NCBI RefSeq assembly: GCF_007830515.1
Contig: NZ_VLKT01000019.1
Span: 1-64,000, forward strand
Direction of reading: 5' to 3'
From: Mesorhizobium tianshanense
GTDB lineage: Bacteria; Pseudomonadota; Alphaproteobacteria; Rhizobiales; Rhizobiaceae
DNA length: 64,000 bases
The notes below the pieces were generated by a model, which saw only the letters and a program-made list of their open reading frames with translations, made no database searches and had not been told where the DNA came from. Each line of letters opens with the position of its first letter. Within the stretch, counting starts at the first letter, position 1. Positions 1 to 7,789 of the stretch are shown piece by piece. The position numbers and the translations under genes were made by a program.

Positions 1-276
1 GGCACAGATCTCCCGAGGTAAGATCGACCGCCTTCCCCGCACACCCGCCGGATTTACCACCCCGGTCCTTGATGACCATGGACTTCGCGGTCATGTGCCC
101 GCTCGTCCGGCCGGGTAGGCCTCGTATCCGGTTCTTGTCCATCGGGTCGCGGGTTTGCTCCACGCTTCCTTCAGACCCCGCCTTGCGACGACGCCCTTGC
201 GCTTCGCTAACCCTTCGCCGCCATCAGGCTGGGTAGAGGACTTACACCTCCAAGCTGTCGATCATGCTCGGCACAC
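1..276 (-). mobile_element. Group IIC intron, 5' part of the ribozyme (cut by window edge)
   Basis: Read on the minus strand from 276, the sequence starts GTGTGCC and then shows, in order, the landmarks of group IIC domain I: GGTGTAAGTCC, GCGCAAGGG, TCTGAAGGAAGCG, GATACGAGGC and, near the left edge, CTTACCTCGGGAGATCTG. These agree in order and spacing with the Oceanobacillus iheyensis group IIC intron as I remember it. The 5' splice site follows the T-run of a rho-independent terminator by two bases, the insertion habit of bacterial class C introns. The maturase gene should lie in domain IV, left of the window, so whether the intron is intact cannot be told here. Confidence 0.9.
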
Positions 277-278
277 AC

Positions 279-303
279 AAAAAACCCGCCTCGGCGGGCG
301 GGT
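279..303 (-). terminator. Rho-independent terminator used as intron target
   Basis: On the minus strand a 7-bp stem (ACCCGCC/GGCGGGT, loop of six) is followed by TTTTTT. The intron begins two bases after the T-run. The transcript it once ended would come from the right (about 305-500, minus strand), where I recognise no gene; it may have served a small RNA. Confidence 0.8.
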
Positions 304-508
304 CGTTGGCGCAAATCAGCACCATGCCCAAATCTATAGCATAGCTGCCGTCACAAAGTCAATGGAGAAACTGCCGATTCCAAGAAAAAATTCCTAACCC
401 CGTGAAGGAGCAGCAGACATCTGGCGATCTGCCGGCATGATCCAGGCAACCCGTCCGGATCGGAACCGGCGCTCGCGCGTTTGCAGTTTAGCCAATGGGA
501 GCGAAGCC

Positions 509-814
509 ATGAACGTCGCCAATCTGCAACTCGAAGGCCTGCTGATGGCCGTCGCATCGATCAATCAGGTTCTTGTCCGCAAGGGCGTGCTCACGGTCGA
601 GGAGATAGACATCGCCTTGCGCAGGGCCGAAGCCAGCGAGACCAGCGAGGAACGGTCCAACGGCATGTCGGCCTCGAGCCGCGATGCGGTCAACTTCCCG
701 ATCCGGCTGCTGGAACTGGCCAATCAGTGTCAGCCGGAGGCGGATATCCCGTCGTTCTCGAAGCTGGCGCGCATGGTCGGCCAGATGAAGGAGCCTTACA
801 ACGACCAGATGTGA
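509..814 (+). CDS. Small conserved hypothetical protein
   Basis: A 101-residue, soluble, mostly helical protein. The start is the ATG at 509, preceded by GGGAGCGAAGCC; the frame stays open upstream but that part looks unlike protein. The N-terminal third (MNVANLQLEGLLMAVASINQ) and the segment VLTVEEIDIALRRAE look like helices, and the C-terminus carries SKLARMVGQMKEPY. There is no signal peptide, membrane segment or metal site. I recognise it only as a type of short protein seen in Rhizobiales; function unknown. It stands alone and converges with the DoxX gene. Confidence 0.7.
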   Translation: MNVANLQLEGLLMAVASINQVLVRKGVLTVEEIDIALRRAEASETSEERSNGMSASSRDAVNFPIRLLELANQCQPEADIPSFSKLARMVGQMKEPYNDQM

Positions 815-854
815 CGCCCCTCCCCGCACCAGAGATGGCGGGCCGACCGCAGGT

Positions 855-1295
855 TCAGGGTCGGCTTGCGGACCCAAGCTTCAGCGTCAGCATGCGGCCC
901 GGCCCATGCACGGCGGCAAACAGCAGCCCGGCCAGGAAGGTGAAATGATCGACGAAGAAGCCGAACTCGGCCTGGTTGCCGGCCCAGTGCGACGGCCCGT
1001 GGAAGGCAAAGCCTAGGAAGATGACGTAGACTGCGGCGACAAGCGCGGCCGGTGTGAAGAAAGCGCCAGTCAGGAAGCACAGGACGAGGAGGACTTCGAG
1101 CAGCGCCGCGCACCAGGCCAGGAACAGCGGCAACGGAAACCCGGCGGCGGCGATGTAGCCCGCGGTCCCACCCATGTCGATGAATTTGAAAGTCACCGCC
1201 ATGAGGAAGACGGCCGCGAAGATCAGCCGGCCAATGAGGATTGCCGCGGTCTGCCACGGTGATTGAACGGGTGATTGAGCGATTTCCAACGACAT
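855..1295 (-). CDS. DoxX family membrane protein
   Basis: 146 residues with four predicted membrane helices, the DoxX/DoxD architecture. Visible features are the first helix (AAILIGRLIFAAVFLMAVTF), the KFIDMGG turn after it, and the typical AAAGFPLPLFLAWCAALLEV segment. Family members are small inner-membrane proteins of uncertain role, linked in some cases to thiosulfate:quinone oxidoreductase subunits or redox stress. The start at 1295 was chosen because GGAGG lies six bases upstream; an upstream in-frame codon at 1328 has no ribosome site. It is separated from the dioxygenase gene upstream by a long perfect hairpin and is probably its own transcript. Confidence 0.85.
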   Translation of the reverse strand: MSLEIAQSPVQSPWQTAAILIGRLIFAAVFLMAVTFKFIDMGGTAGYIAAAGFPLPLFLAWCAALLEVLLVLCFLTGAFFTPAALVAAVYVIFLGFAFHGPSHWAGNQAEFGFFVDHFTFLAGLLFAAVHGPGRMLTLKLGSASRP

Positions 1296-1416
1296 GACGT
1301 CCTCCAGTTGCGACGGGTTTCGCCCCAAGGACGAAACACCAGCCGCAAACCCGACACGCCGTCCCTAAGAAACTTGGCTGATACAAACGGCCTGCGGGCA
1401 GGCCTTGCAGGACTTG

Positions 1417-1452
1417 GGTTCCTCGCCCCCACGAAAGTGGGGGCGAGGAACC
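1417..1452. repeat. 16-bp perfect hairpin, REP-like
   Basis: GGTTCCTCGCCCCCAC and its exact complement flank a GAAA tetraloop. There is no T-run on either side, so it is a REP-like palindrome or a transcript-stabilising hairpin rather than a standard terminator. A close, imperfect relative lies at 50733-50770. Confidence 0.85.
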
Positions 1453-1461
1453 AGGTCAGAT

Positions 1462-2208
1462 CTACTCCGCCGCGTGGTGGCTGATCGAATCCCGCACCGT
1501 GCCATACTGGCTGCCCCAGCGGTCGGTCATGTCGCAGCGGACATCCCACAGCTCCGGAAAGAAGCGGTGGCGGGCGCCGGCCTCAAGCAACTCGACCGGG
1601 CGGCCTTTCAGGGATTTCGAGCCGAGCCCGATCGAGCGGTGGATGAGATAGAGATGATTGGCGCGGAATTTCTGGAACAGCTCGTCGAATTCGATCAGCG
1701 CCTCGGCCACGACATAGCTGTCGCCGTGATCATATCTGACATCGTAGACATCCTCGACCGAAAGCCCGCGGCCATCGAGATAGGACGCCTTGAAGGCCCG
1801 CCACAAATCCGGCGGCATGCGCAAGAGCAGCTTGAAGCCCGGCGATTCCTGGCCGCTGCCATTGCCGAGCTGCAGCCGGATCTGCTGGTATTCCTTGGGC
1901 GACATGGTTTCGAGCAGGTCGAGCTGCGCCGTCATCAATCGCATCAGCCGATGCACGCGCCCTAACCGCGTGACGACGCGGTGCGTGTTCTGCTGTTCGA
2001 GGAACTCGACGACATCGACCAGCGTGTAGGTGATGAGCTTCATCCACAGCTCCTCGACCTGGTGCACGATCTGGAACTGCAGCTCGTCGGCATTGACCAT
2101 CTCGGCCAGCGGCTTCTGGCAGGCGAGAAGCTCGTCGCACTTGAGGTAGACGCCGTAGTCGCGCATCTCGGGCGTTTCGATGCGGGCGTAATAGTCCGGC
2201 TTGTGCAT
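1462..2208 (-). CDS. Tryptophan 2,3-dioxygenase family protein
   Basis: Haem enzyme that oxidises L-tryptophan to N-formylkynurenine, the first step of the kynurenine pathway. Family blocks visible: YGVYLKCDELL and QFQIVHQVEELWMKL near the N-terminus (substrate pocket and helix A), RLQLGNGSGQESPGFK in the middle, and HLYLIHRSIGLGS, containing the expected haem-ligand histidine, followed by FFPELWDVR. The protein has 248 residues from the ATG at 2208 (GGAGC upstream); in-frame ATGs at 2247 and 2292 would add 13 or 28 residues, and the 2292 start also has a purine-rich site. It is divergent from an Lrp-type regulator, its likely controller. No kynureninase or formamidase gene follows. Confidence 0.85.
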   Translation of the reverse strand: MHKPDYYARIETPEMRDYGVYLKCDELLACQKPLAEMVNADELQFQIVHQVEELWMKLITYTLVDVVEFLEQQNTHRVVTRLGRVHRLMRLMTAQLDLLETMSPKEYQQIRLQLGNGSGQESPGFKLLLRMPPDLWRAFKASYLDGRGLSVEDVYDVRYDHGDSYVVAEALIEFDELFQKFRANHLYLIHRSIGLGSKSLKGRPVELLEAGARHRFFPELWDVRCDMTDRWGSQYGTVRDSISHHAAE

Positions 2209-2367
2209 GGCAGCTGCTCCTTTGCCCGGCCCATCGGCCCAGGGCATCTGTTCGGTCCGAGCCCGCAGTGTAGTCTCTTTTGGCCTGAACATTGTTCCTT
2301 TCTATTATCCAATAGCAGGTAATGAAGGACAAAAGTCCGACCATAGAACATTTTTGGAGAACGTTTG

Positions 2368-2841
2368 ATGCTGGATGCCCTCGACCGGAAGATCGTCTCG
2401 GCGCTGGAGCGCGACGCGCGAATCTCCTTCGCGGCGCTCGCCGACGAGGTCGGCTTGAGCAAGACGCCGTGCTGGAAGCGGGTCAAGGCGCTGGAGGACG
2501 CCGGCATCATCCGCGGTTACTCGACGCGCGTCGACCCGGCAAAACTCGGCTTCGGCATCGAAGCCTTCATCCAGGTGTCGATCGATTTCGAGCTTTCCGA
2601 GGCCTTCGAGGCCGCGGTCCAGGCACACCCGCTGATCCGGCGCTGCCACGCCACGACAGGCGAGGCCGACTATCTCCTGCAGATCGTGACGGTCGACATG
2701 ATGGCGCTGGACAGGATGCTGCGCGTAGAGCTCAGCCGCCTGCCCGGCGTGCGCCGCACGATTACGTCGATGGCCATGCGCGAGATCAAGGGTGACATTT
2801 CTTTCGCCAATGCCGTCGGGCATACGCAGAAGACGCCTTAG
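2368..2841 (+). CDS. Lrp/AsnC family transcriptional regulator
   Basis: 157 residues: an N-terminal winged helix-turn-helix (LDALDRKIVSALERDARIS then LADEVGLSKTPCWKRVKALE) and a C-terminal RAM ligand-binding domain (residues about 65-145, including CHATTGEADYLLQIV). Such proteins form octamers and sense amino acids. The ATG at 2368 is used, with GGAGA eight bases upstream; a TTG directly before it is less likely. The divergent, closely spaced tryptophan dioxygenase gene suggests this is a local activator responding to tryptophan or kynurenine, as in the BkdR/KynR type. That role is inference from position. Confidence 0.9.
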   Translation: MLDALDRKIVSALERDARISFAALADEVGLSKTPCWKRVKALEDAGIIRGYSTRVDPAKLGFGIEAFIQVSIDFELSEAFEAAVQAHPLIRRCHATTGEADYLLQIVTVDMMALDRMLRVELSRLPGVRRTITSMAMREIKGDISFANAVGHTQKTP

Positions 2842-2895
2842 ACGCCGGCAGCGGCTGGGCTTCGTTCGATTTGGAGCCGATCAGCGGGGGATGGT

Positions 2896-3069
2896 TCAGG
2901 CCGCGGTTTTGTCAGGCTTGTCTATGCGCCACGCCGGGCTTGGGACCGGATGGATGTCCAGCTCCTTCTGCTGTTCGGCGTCAGCTTTCCGTTTCGGGCA
3001 GTCCTCGTAGCCGTGGTCGCGCCCGCCGCAATACGCGCAGCATTTCGCGGGAATATCGGGGCGAAGCAT
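2896..3069 (-). CDS. Possible small zinc-knuckle protein
   Basis: A 57-residue frame containing CAYCGGRDHGYEDC, an exact C-X2-C-X4-H-X4-C zinc knuckle, followed by a charged stretch (PKRKADAEQQKELD) and a Pro-rich tail. CCHC knuckles usually bind single-stranded nucleic acid. No good ribosome-binding site is seen before the ATG at 3069 or the in-frame ATGs at 3075 and 3099. The spacing match is the only strong argument for it, so this may be a chance frame. Confidence 0.4.
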   Translation of the reverse strand: MLRPDIPAKCCAYCGGRDHGYEDCPKRKADAEQQKELDIHPVPSPAWRIDKPDKTAA

Positions 3070-3162
3070 TGTCATGCATTGAAATGCACATGGCGCCATT
3101 CGGTTGCGTCTGCACTGTCACATTTCGCTTACATAAGCGATTTGGCCGCTGAACCCGAGATT

Positions 3163-3279
3163 TCAAGGCGTGTAGCCCAGCGCCGCCAGGATCGACAGCC
3201 CTGCAACCAGGCCGATTGCAATAACAATGCCGAAATGCCGTTCCAGGAATCCGGGCGGCCCCTGCCAATCGTATCGCAT
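3163..3279 (-). CDS. 38-residue single-pass membrane protein
   Basis: The frame encodes MRYDWQGPPGFLERHFG followed by one hydrophobic helix (IVIAIGLVAGLSILAALGY) and then stops. GGAG lies about nine bases before the ATG. The clean N-terminal polar part and single helix are typical of small inner-membrane proteins found in many Rhizobiales genomes; function unknown. It lies between the regulator and the toxin-antitoxin pair and is probably monocistronic. Confidence 0.6.
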   Translation of the reverse strand: MRYDWQGPPGFLERHFGIVIAIGLVAGLSILAALGYTP

Positions 3280-3366
3280 ATCTGAAACTCCGCCGCGTAA
3301 ACTGGGGCGGAGCGTTCGGGCGTCAAGGCTGGCGGCCCCTATGGGCGGTAGACAGGCACTCCCCGC

Positions 3367-3879
3367 TCATTTGAAAAGCTGTTCGATGTCCGCCATCGGC
3401 CGGAACAGTTTCATCGGTTGATTGGGAAACGGCAGAAAGCTCTCGCGCTCATAAAATCGGCGCGCGTCTGCAGTCTTGGCGTCGACGATGACAGCGAACG
3501 ACGCGATCTCGCTGCGCACCGCCCGAAACAGGGCGTCGGCGAGAAGATGGCGTCCAAAGCCCCTGCCCCGATAGCGCAGATCGACGGCAAGGCGCCCCAG
3601 TAGCGTCGCCGGCACAAGCGGGTAGCGCGGCAACTTGCGGGCGACATGGTCCGGCAGGTCGCCAATATTCAATGCCGTCGCGGACAGCGTGTAGTAACCG
3701 GCGACAGCGCCGTCCGGCAGAACCAGCACGAATGGCGCCGCCATGTTCTTGCGGGCATCCTGCCCGGCCTGCACCCTGAAATATCGGTCGAGCAGCTCGA
3801 CCCCGCTTTCGAACCCCGCCCGGTCATGCTGCGGGCCGAGCACCTCGACCAGCAATTGCTCGTTGGTGCCCTCTCGCAC
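3367..3879 (-). CDS. GNAT toxin of a DUF1778-GNAT (TacT-type) pair
   Basis: 170-residue GNAT-fold acetyltransferase. The acetyl-CoA site is the segment LAVDLRYRGRGFGRHLLADA (R/Q-x-x-G-x-G/A-type loop), preceded by VAGYYTLSATALNI, the sequence style of TacT toxins that acetylate the amino group of charged tRNAs. The start is a GTG three bases after the antitoxin stop, so translation is coupled. Order (antitoxin first) and the pairing with a DUF1778 protein are the main arguments. Toxicity and tRNA target are inferred from the family. Confidence 0.85.
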   Translation of the reverse strand: MREGTNEQLLVEVLGPQHDRAGFESGVELLDRYFRVQAGQDARKNMAAPFVLVLPDGAVAGYYTLSATALNIGDLPDHVARKLPRYPLVPATLLGRLAVDLRYRGRGFGRHLLADALFRAVRSEIASFAVIVDAKTADARRFYERESFLPFPNQPMKLFRPMADIEQLFK

Positions 3880-3882
3880 CTG

Positions 3883-4185
3883 TCAGGAGCCGGGCGCACG
3901 CCGGTAACGGCGCACGGTCTCGCGCAGACGGTCATTGACCGGCTGCGGATTGATCAGCGCCTCCACGAAGGCACGGCTGTCGCGCACCGAAAGGTCGATG
4001 CGCTGATGCTCCTCGATCGCCCGGCGTGCCGCTTCCTGCACGCTGGTCAATACGAAGTCCGTCACCGTCCGGCCCTGAAGCGCGGCGGCATGTTCGATCA
4101 GGCTCTTCTGGTCGGCGGTGACGCGCGCCTCCAGGCGCTCGCCGCGCACGCGGCCGCGCGATGTCGTTGCAGCGGTTTCAGCCAT
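3883..4185 (-). CDS. DUF1778 (TacA-type) antitoxin
   Basis: 100-residue protein with the ribbon-helix-helix part RGERLEARVTADQKSLIEHAAALQGR and the helix DFVLTSVQEAARRAIEEH characteristic of DUF1778 antitoxins. The C-terminal tail (residues 60-100) would wrap the GNAT toxin. Three ATG codons lie in a row at 4191, 4188 and 4185; the last gives the best spacing from AGGAG. Such antitoxins repress their own promoter with the toxin. It sits just outside the left end of the integrative element, next to the tRNA. Confidence 0.85.
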   Translation of the reverse strand: MAETAATTSRGRVRGERLEARVTADQKSLIEHAAALQGRTVTDFVLTSVQEAARRAIEEHQRIDLSVRDSRAFVEALINPQPVNDRLRETVRRYRRAPGS

Positions 4186-4358
4186 CATCATTCTCCTGCC
4201 GTCCAATGTACGGCCATCGGCCGGGCATTTCAAGCGCAGTGTCGAGTGACGGCACCACCATTCCCATCTGCGCCTGCTCAAGGCGCTCAAGCAGGTAACG
4301 GCATCAAGCGGCTTCATTCGCGGAAGAGAAGGTGTTAGACAGCGTCCACTTCCTCTAC

Positions 4359-4432
4359 TCCCGCTTCGTCTAATGGTAGGACAGCGCCCTTTGAAGGCGT
4401 GAATCGTGGTTCGAGCCCATGAGCGGGAACCA
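4359..4432 (+). tRNA. tRNA-Gln (UUG)
   Basis: A full cloverleaf can be drawn: acceptor TCCCGCT/AGCGGGA, D stem GTCT/GGAC, anticodon stem GCGCC/GGCGT with loop CTTTGAA (anticodon TTG), T stem CGTGG/CCATG with TTCGAGC, discriminator A and encoded CCA. Its 3' 47 bases are repeated at 26773-26819, so it is the integration site of the element to its right; the gene was kept intact by the insertion. Confidence 0.88.
4386..4432 (+). repeat. attL: 3' part of tRNA-Gln
   Basis: These 47 bases, from the anticodon stem to the CCA end, recur without mismatch at 26773-26819 in the same orientation. The flanking bases differ on both sides, which fixes the repeat limits. Confidence 0.92.
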
Positions 4433-4976
4433 ATAATTTCAAATACTTACCTGATTTCCTCGTCGAAATGTCCAATATTTGGCCGATGAAGCTACTTAGG
4501 GGGCCTATGAATTCATCGCGGAGAATGGCGATCGTCAAGCCTGGCTGTGGAACCTTTCGCCGTGAGCAACGAACCGGTCGCCGTTAGAGCCCATCCAGCC
4601 GCGCGATCGAGGCCCGATCCTCGGCCATGCCTGCGAGCATCGCGGCTGCGGCAAGGATGGGACTCATCGAGAAGGAACGCGGCGAGCCACGCTGGACAGC
4701 GTGGCTCGGGTGTCCCCGCTTTTTTGCGAGCGACGCGCTCCGCCTTGGTGAACAGCGGACGATCACTCTTCCTGGCGATAGACGAACGCCGGGCCAAACG
4801 CGCGCGCTGGATTCAGGGAGTAAGCTTGCAAACAACTGATTCGGCTGACGAATAGCCAAAAGAAGCCGAGGACGCTCTCTCCGCCACAAATCCTCTGATG
4901 TCTAAAGAATTTTCCGCTATTGTTGATTCTTACGCACAAAATGGCGCACACCGCTATTCGAGCTGTTTAGACCTGT
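4433..4976. other. Left end of the element, no convincing gene
   Basis: Several overlapping short frames exist on both strands but none has a ribosome site together with protein-like composition. TGTCCAATAT at 4469-4478 matches a motif beside the integrase at the other end. The rest may be decayed coding sequence. Confidence 0.6.
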
Positions 4977-5540
4977 CTATGCCAAAGGTGCGCCCATGCC
5001 CCAGCTTCGCACTGGCCAAAAGCGCTCGGACTTCTCGTCCAACGTGAAATGAAAATCCTTGAGACTGTTGGCTTCGAGTCGTGGCAGCATGTCAGAGAAC
5101 TGCGCTCGGGTCACTTCCAAGGACAAGCTCAGTGATGGCATCATATCGTTCTGAAAGAGTGCACCAGCATCAGGGAATTCTGTCTTCATGGGCGTAGGGG
5201 CAGAGATCATGACGACGCCCGGCCACCTGAATGCCGCGTTCGGCATAATCAGAGTGGTGGGCAGGATAATGTAAGTGAACTCAACTGACTGGCGGGGCGG
5301 GCCTGGCTGCACGACTTGACCGAAATTGACGCTCGGTACACCGACGATTTCCCCGCGCCAGTCGCCCGCAATGATCGGTGGCAACTGGAGGTGGGCCTTG
5401 TTGCGGGCTATCATTCCGCCGGGGTCGCGCTGGAAAGAGAGCCCACATCGATGCCCGCCGCCTTCAGTCTGCGCCCCTGACAGGGCGCCGAAGAACAGCA
5501 AAGAAGCGGAAAGGTTAATTGAATTGGTGCTGGAAGCCAA
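4977..5540 (-). CDS. Hypothetical secreted protein
   Basis: 187 residues from a TTG at 5540, 33 bases after the stop of the Lon-like remnant on the same strand. The first 25 residues resemble a Sec signal (INLSASLLFFGALSGA). The body has mixed beta-type sequence with VEFTYIILPTTLIMP and FPDAGALFQNDMM and a C-terminal FHFTLDEKSERFWPVRSWG. The first in-frame ATG is residue 43 and would remove the signal. I recognise no family. It could have been the downstream partner of the Lon-like gene now truncated by the IS. Confidence 0.5.
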   Translation of the reverse strand: MASSTNSINLSASLLFFGALSGAQTEGGGHRCGLSFQRDPGGMIARNKAHLQLPPIIAGDWRGEIVGVPSVNFGQVVQPGPPRQSVEFTYIILPTTLIMPNAAFRWPGVVMISAPTPMKTEFPDAGALFQNDMMPSLSLSLEVTRAQFSDMLPRLEANSLKDFHFTLDEKSERFWPVRSWGMGAPLA

Positions 5541-5573
5541 TGAGGCTCGAGAGAGGTTGCGATCTCGCGCATA

Positions 5574-5777
5574 TTACACGTTGCCCAGCACCTTCATGGC
5601 GGCCGTCTTTGGGTCGCCAAAGAAGTTGGGATCCACATGCTCCATGATGTCAGCACTCACATCGAGGAAGTTGCGTTTGTTTTCGATAGGGATAAGGGAG
5701 AAGCTAACGGTCGTGAATCCACTTTCCTCTTCAGCTCTATTGGCATTGCTGGCGTTCGTAGCCTTAAGAGCGGACTT
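5574..5777 (-). pseudogene. C-terminal remnant of a Lon-like (BrxL-type?) ATPase/protease
   Basis: The minus-strand frame ending at 5574 reads TTVSFSLIPIENKRNFLDV then SADIMEHVDPNFFGDPKTA and AMKVLGNV, which resembles the extreme C-terminus of Lon-related proteins such as those of BREX loci. A stop in frame at 5778-5780 and the IS at 5840 cut it off, leaving about 68 codons and no start. The family call is from memory and moderate. It may mark a former defence locus destroyed by the IS. Confidence 0.5.
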
Positions 5778-5839
5778 TCACCTGTAGCCGTTGAGAGACA
5801 TCTCATTGTCCGCCAAACGACCGTTTTCCGAACACACCG

Positions 5840-6537
5840 TCAGCTAGGGCGTGGACTCATAAGCGCGTAAGCGCGCAGCCATAGCCGGATTGATGCTAGC
5901 TTGATGAAGGCGAGATAGTTGGCAGCGAGCTTGTCATAGCGGGTGGCGATCCGCCGGCATTGCTTGATCTTGTTGAAGAAGCGCTCGACCAGGTTACGCG
6001 CTCGGTAGAGGTATGGACTGAAGCAGATAGGCCCCTTGCGATTTCGTTTTGGCGGGATGTTTGCCCACGCACCTTTCTGACTCGCGAACTCCCTGATCCA
6101 GTCCGCATCATATCCGCGATCTGCGAGCAACGTCGTTCGGGGTTGCAATTCCGCCAGGAGAACCGAGCAAAGGCGATTGTCGTGCGCCTCGCCTGGCGTG
6201 AGGCCAAGGCGCACTGGCAGACCATCGGCGTCCACTACCGCGTGAATCTTGCTGGTAAGTCCGCCTCGTGAACGACCCATGTGTTGCTCGCGATTGTCCG
6301 CGATACAGGCACCGTGCTGGTGCACGCGCACTACCGACGAGGCTCATGACGCGGCGGTGCAGATGATCGATACGGACCAAAGCTCTCCGGAAGATCGCGC
6401 CACGGCGCACCTGATCGCAAGACCCAGAATATACCGTTGAGCACACGACGGTCATCGACGCGGGGAACGCCGCGTGGCTTGTTCGGGAGCATCGGTGCAA
6501 TGACACTCCATTCGTTGGTGCTCAGTTCATACCGCAT
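5840..6537 (-). pseudogene. IS5-family (IS427-type) transposase, broken by deletion and inversion
   Basis: The N-terminal part (6331-6537) has MRYELSTNEWSVIAPMLPN and GIFWVLRSGAPWRDLPE; the C-terminal part (5840-6331) has VRVHQHGACIADN, GRSRGGLTSKIHAVVDADG, TLLADRGYDADWIRE and RNLVERFFNKIKQCRRIATR, covering the DDE domain. Between them about 75 bases normally encoding the YNRF-x-RW region are missing. The 35 bases 6339-6373 read EAHDAAVQMIDT on the plus strand, so this piece of the gene has been inverted. The element cannot make an intact transposase. The terminal repeats are not clear. Confidence 0.85.
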
Positions 6538-6744
6538 GATTCGTGCTCCGATTTTTCGGGAGTTGGAATCACAATTTCGGATTGGGGGTCAAAGGCACCT
6601 TACCGCGGCGCCCGCTCACGTCGCAAATTGACCCTTAGGCAACATTGGTTGCGAAGGGCATTCCTGCCCACAAGCGTACGCTGCCGATGGTCGACTAAGA
6701 TGCCATCAACGGGTAATCGCGCCGGCGCTTCATGTCCCTCGCAA

Positions 6745-7773
6745 TCATTGCGCAGGCTGCGGTTCGGGAAAAGTCCAGCTATTGTCCAGGATCTCGGCCC
6801 GCGGACGATAAAGTCGCACCGTGTAATTCCAGCCCTTCATAATCGGCAGGCAATTGGCGATCTTGCCGTCGCAGCCGCCGAATTGGACATCGATCGACCC
6901 GTCCTCGCTTTTCTTCGCGGTGATGTTGTTGAGCGAGTACGCGTCATTCGGGTTTTTCTCGTAGTAGCCCTCGGCATTGTAGAGGCTGATCGACCAAAAT
7001 TCGTCGACCGGCACGTCTTTGACGCGCAGTTTGTAAACGGTCGTGCCGTCATTGTTGGGCGGCGAGACATTGAGATAGATGGCGTCCTTGTCGGGATTGC
7101 CGCCCCAACCCGCCGCGGTTCCGATGAGGTGCCGTATCGGATCGACCTCCTCCTTCGCGCCGAACGCCTTCTTGAAGTCGGGTATGGTGGAGCCGAGGAT
7201 CAAGAGCGCATCGCGCACCTTCTTTTGGCTCGCCGGATCCCAATTAGGCACCTCGAAGCTTCCGACACTCGCCTGCTCTGCGATCACCTGATCTTGCAGC
7301 GCCTGGACCTCCTTAAGGTCTTGGGGCTTGGTGGGATCGACAAGCGTGCGGATAGCCACGGCAACATAGCGGGTGCCTACCTTCTCTTTGTCGAGCGTGT
7401 ATTTTCCTGCGCCATAGTTCACTTCCGGCACATAGTGGTCTTCGCTGATCACTTGCATGGACATGAAGCGGTCACCCGCGTCGGGCAGCGTGATCGTCAC
7501 CGGGCCAGCGTCGAGATCGAACACGGCAGACGAGTACAGTGTGTCGCGGTTCAGCCGAATGACCGTCTGGCCGTCAATCGGCGCCGGCTCGCGACTGTGG
7601 TGGAATTTCCCTATGGTCCCGCTTTCCTTGAGAATTCCGCCCAGATAGAGGTCTGACTCCGCGCGAACAAAATTGTCGACCGTCACCGCCTCAACGTCGG
7701 CCGCTCTCGCGGTTTGCAAAGCCAGCGCCGAAATGGCTGCGACAAGCACAATTGACCTCACCCTGTTCGTCAT
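6745..7773 (-). CDS. DUF1254/DUF1214 secreted protein
   Basis: 342 residues with a signal peptide (RSIVLVAAISALALQTARAA). The N-terminal DUF1254 part includes NRDTLYSSAVFDLDAGPVTI and RFMSMQVISEDHYVPEV; the C-terminal DUF1214 part includes VDEFWSISLYNAEGYYEKNP and NYTVRLYRPRAEILDNSW. The start at 7773 has AGGAGG seven bases upstream. These proteins form a jelly-roll-like periplasmic family of unknown function, common near catabolic genes. It is the second of two tandem relatives and lies 16 bases after the first, so they are cotranscribed. Confidence 0.9.
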   Translation of the reverse strand: MTNRVRSIVLVAAISALALQTARAADVEAVTVDNFVRAESDLYLGGILKESGTIGKFHHSREPAPIDGQTVIRLNRDTLYSSAVFDLDAGPVTITLPDAGDRFMSMQVISEDHYVPEVNYGAGKYTLDKEKVGTRYVAVAIRTLVDPTKPQDLKEVQALQDQVIAEQASVGSFEVPNWDPASQKKVRDALLILGSTIPDFKKAFGAKEEVDPIRHLIGTAAGWGGNPDKDAIYLNVSPPNNDGTTVYKLRVKDVPVDEFWSISLYNAEGYYEKNPNDAYSLNNITAKKSEDGSIDVQFGGCDGKIANCLPIMKGWNYTVRLYRPRAEILDNSWTFPEPQPAQ

Positions 7774-7789
7774 GTTTGCCTCCTGATGT

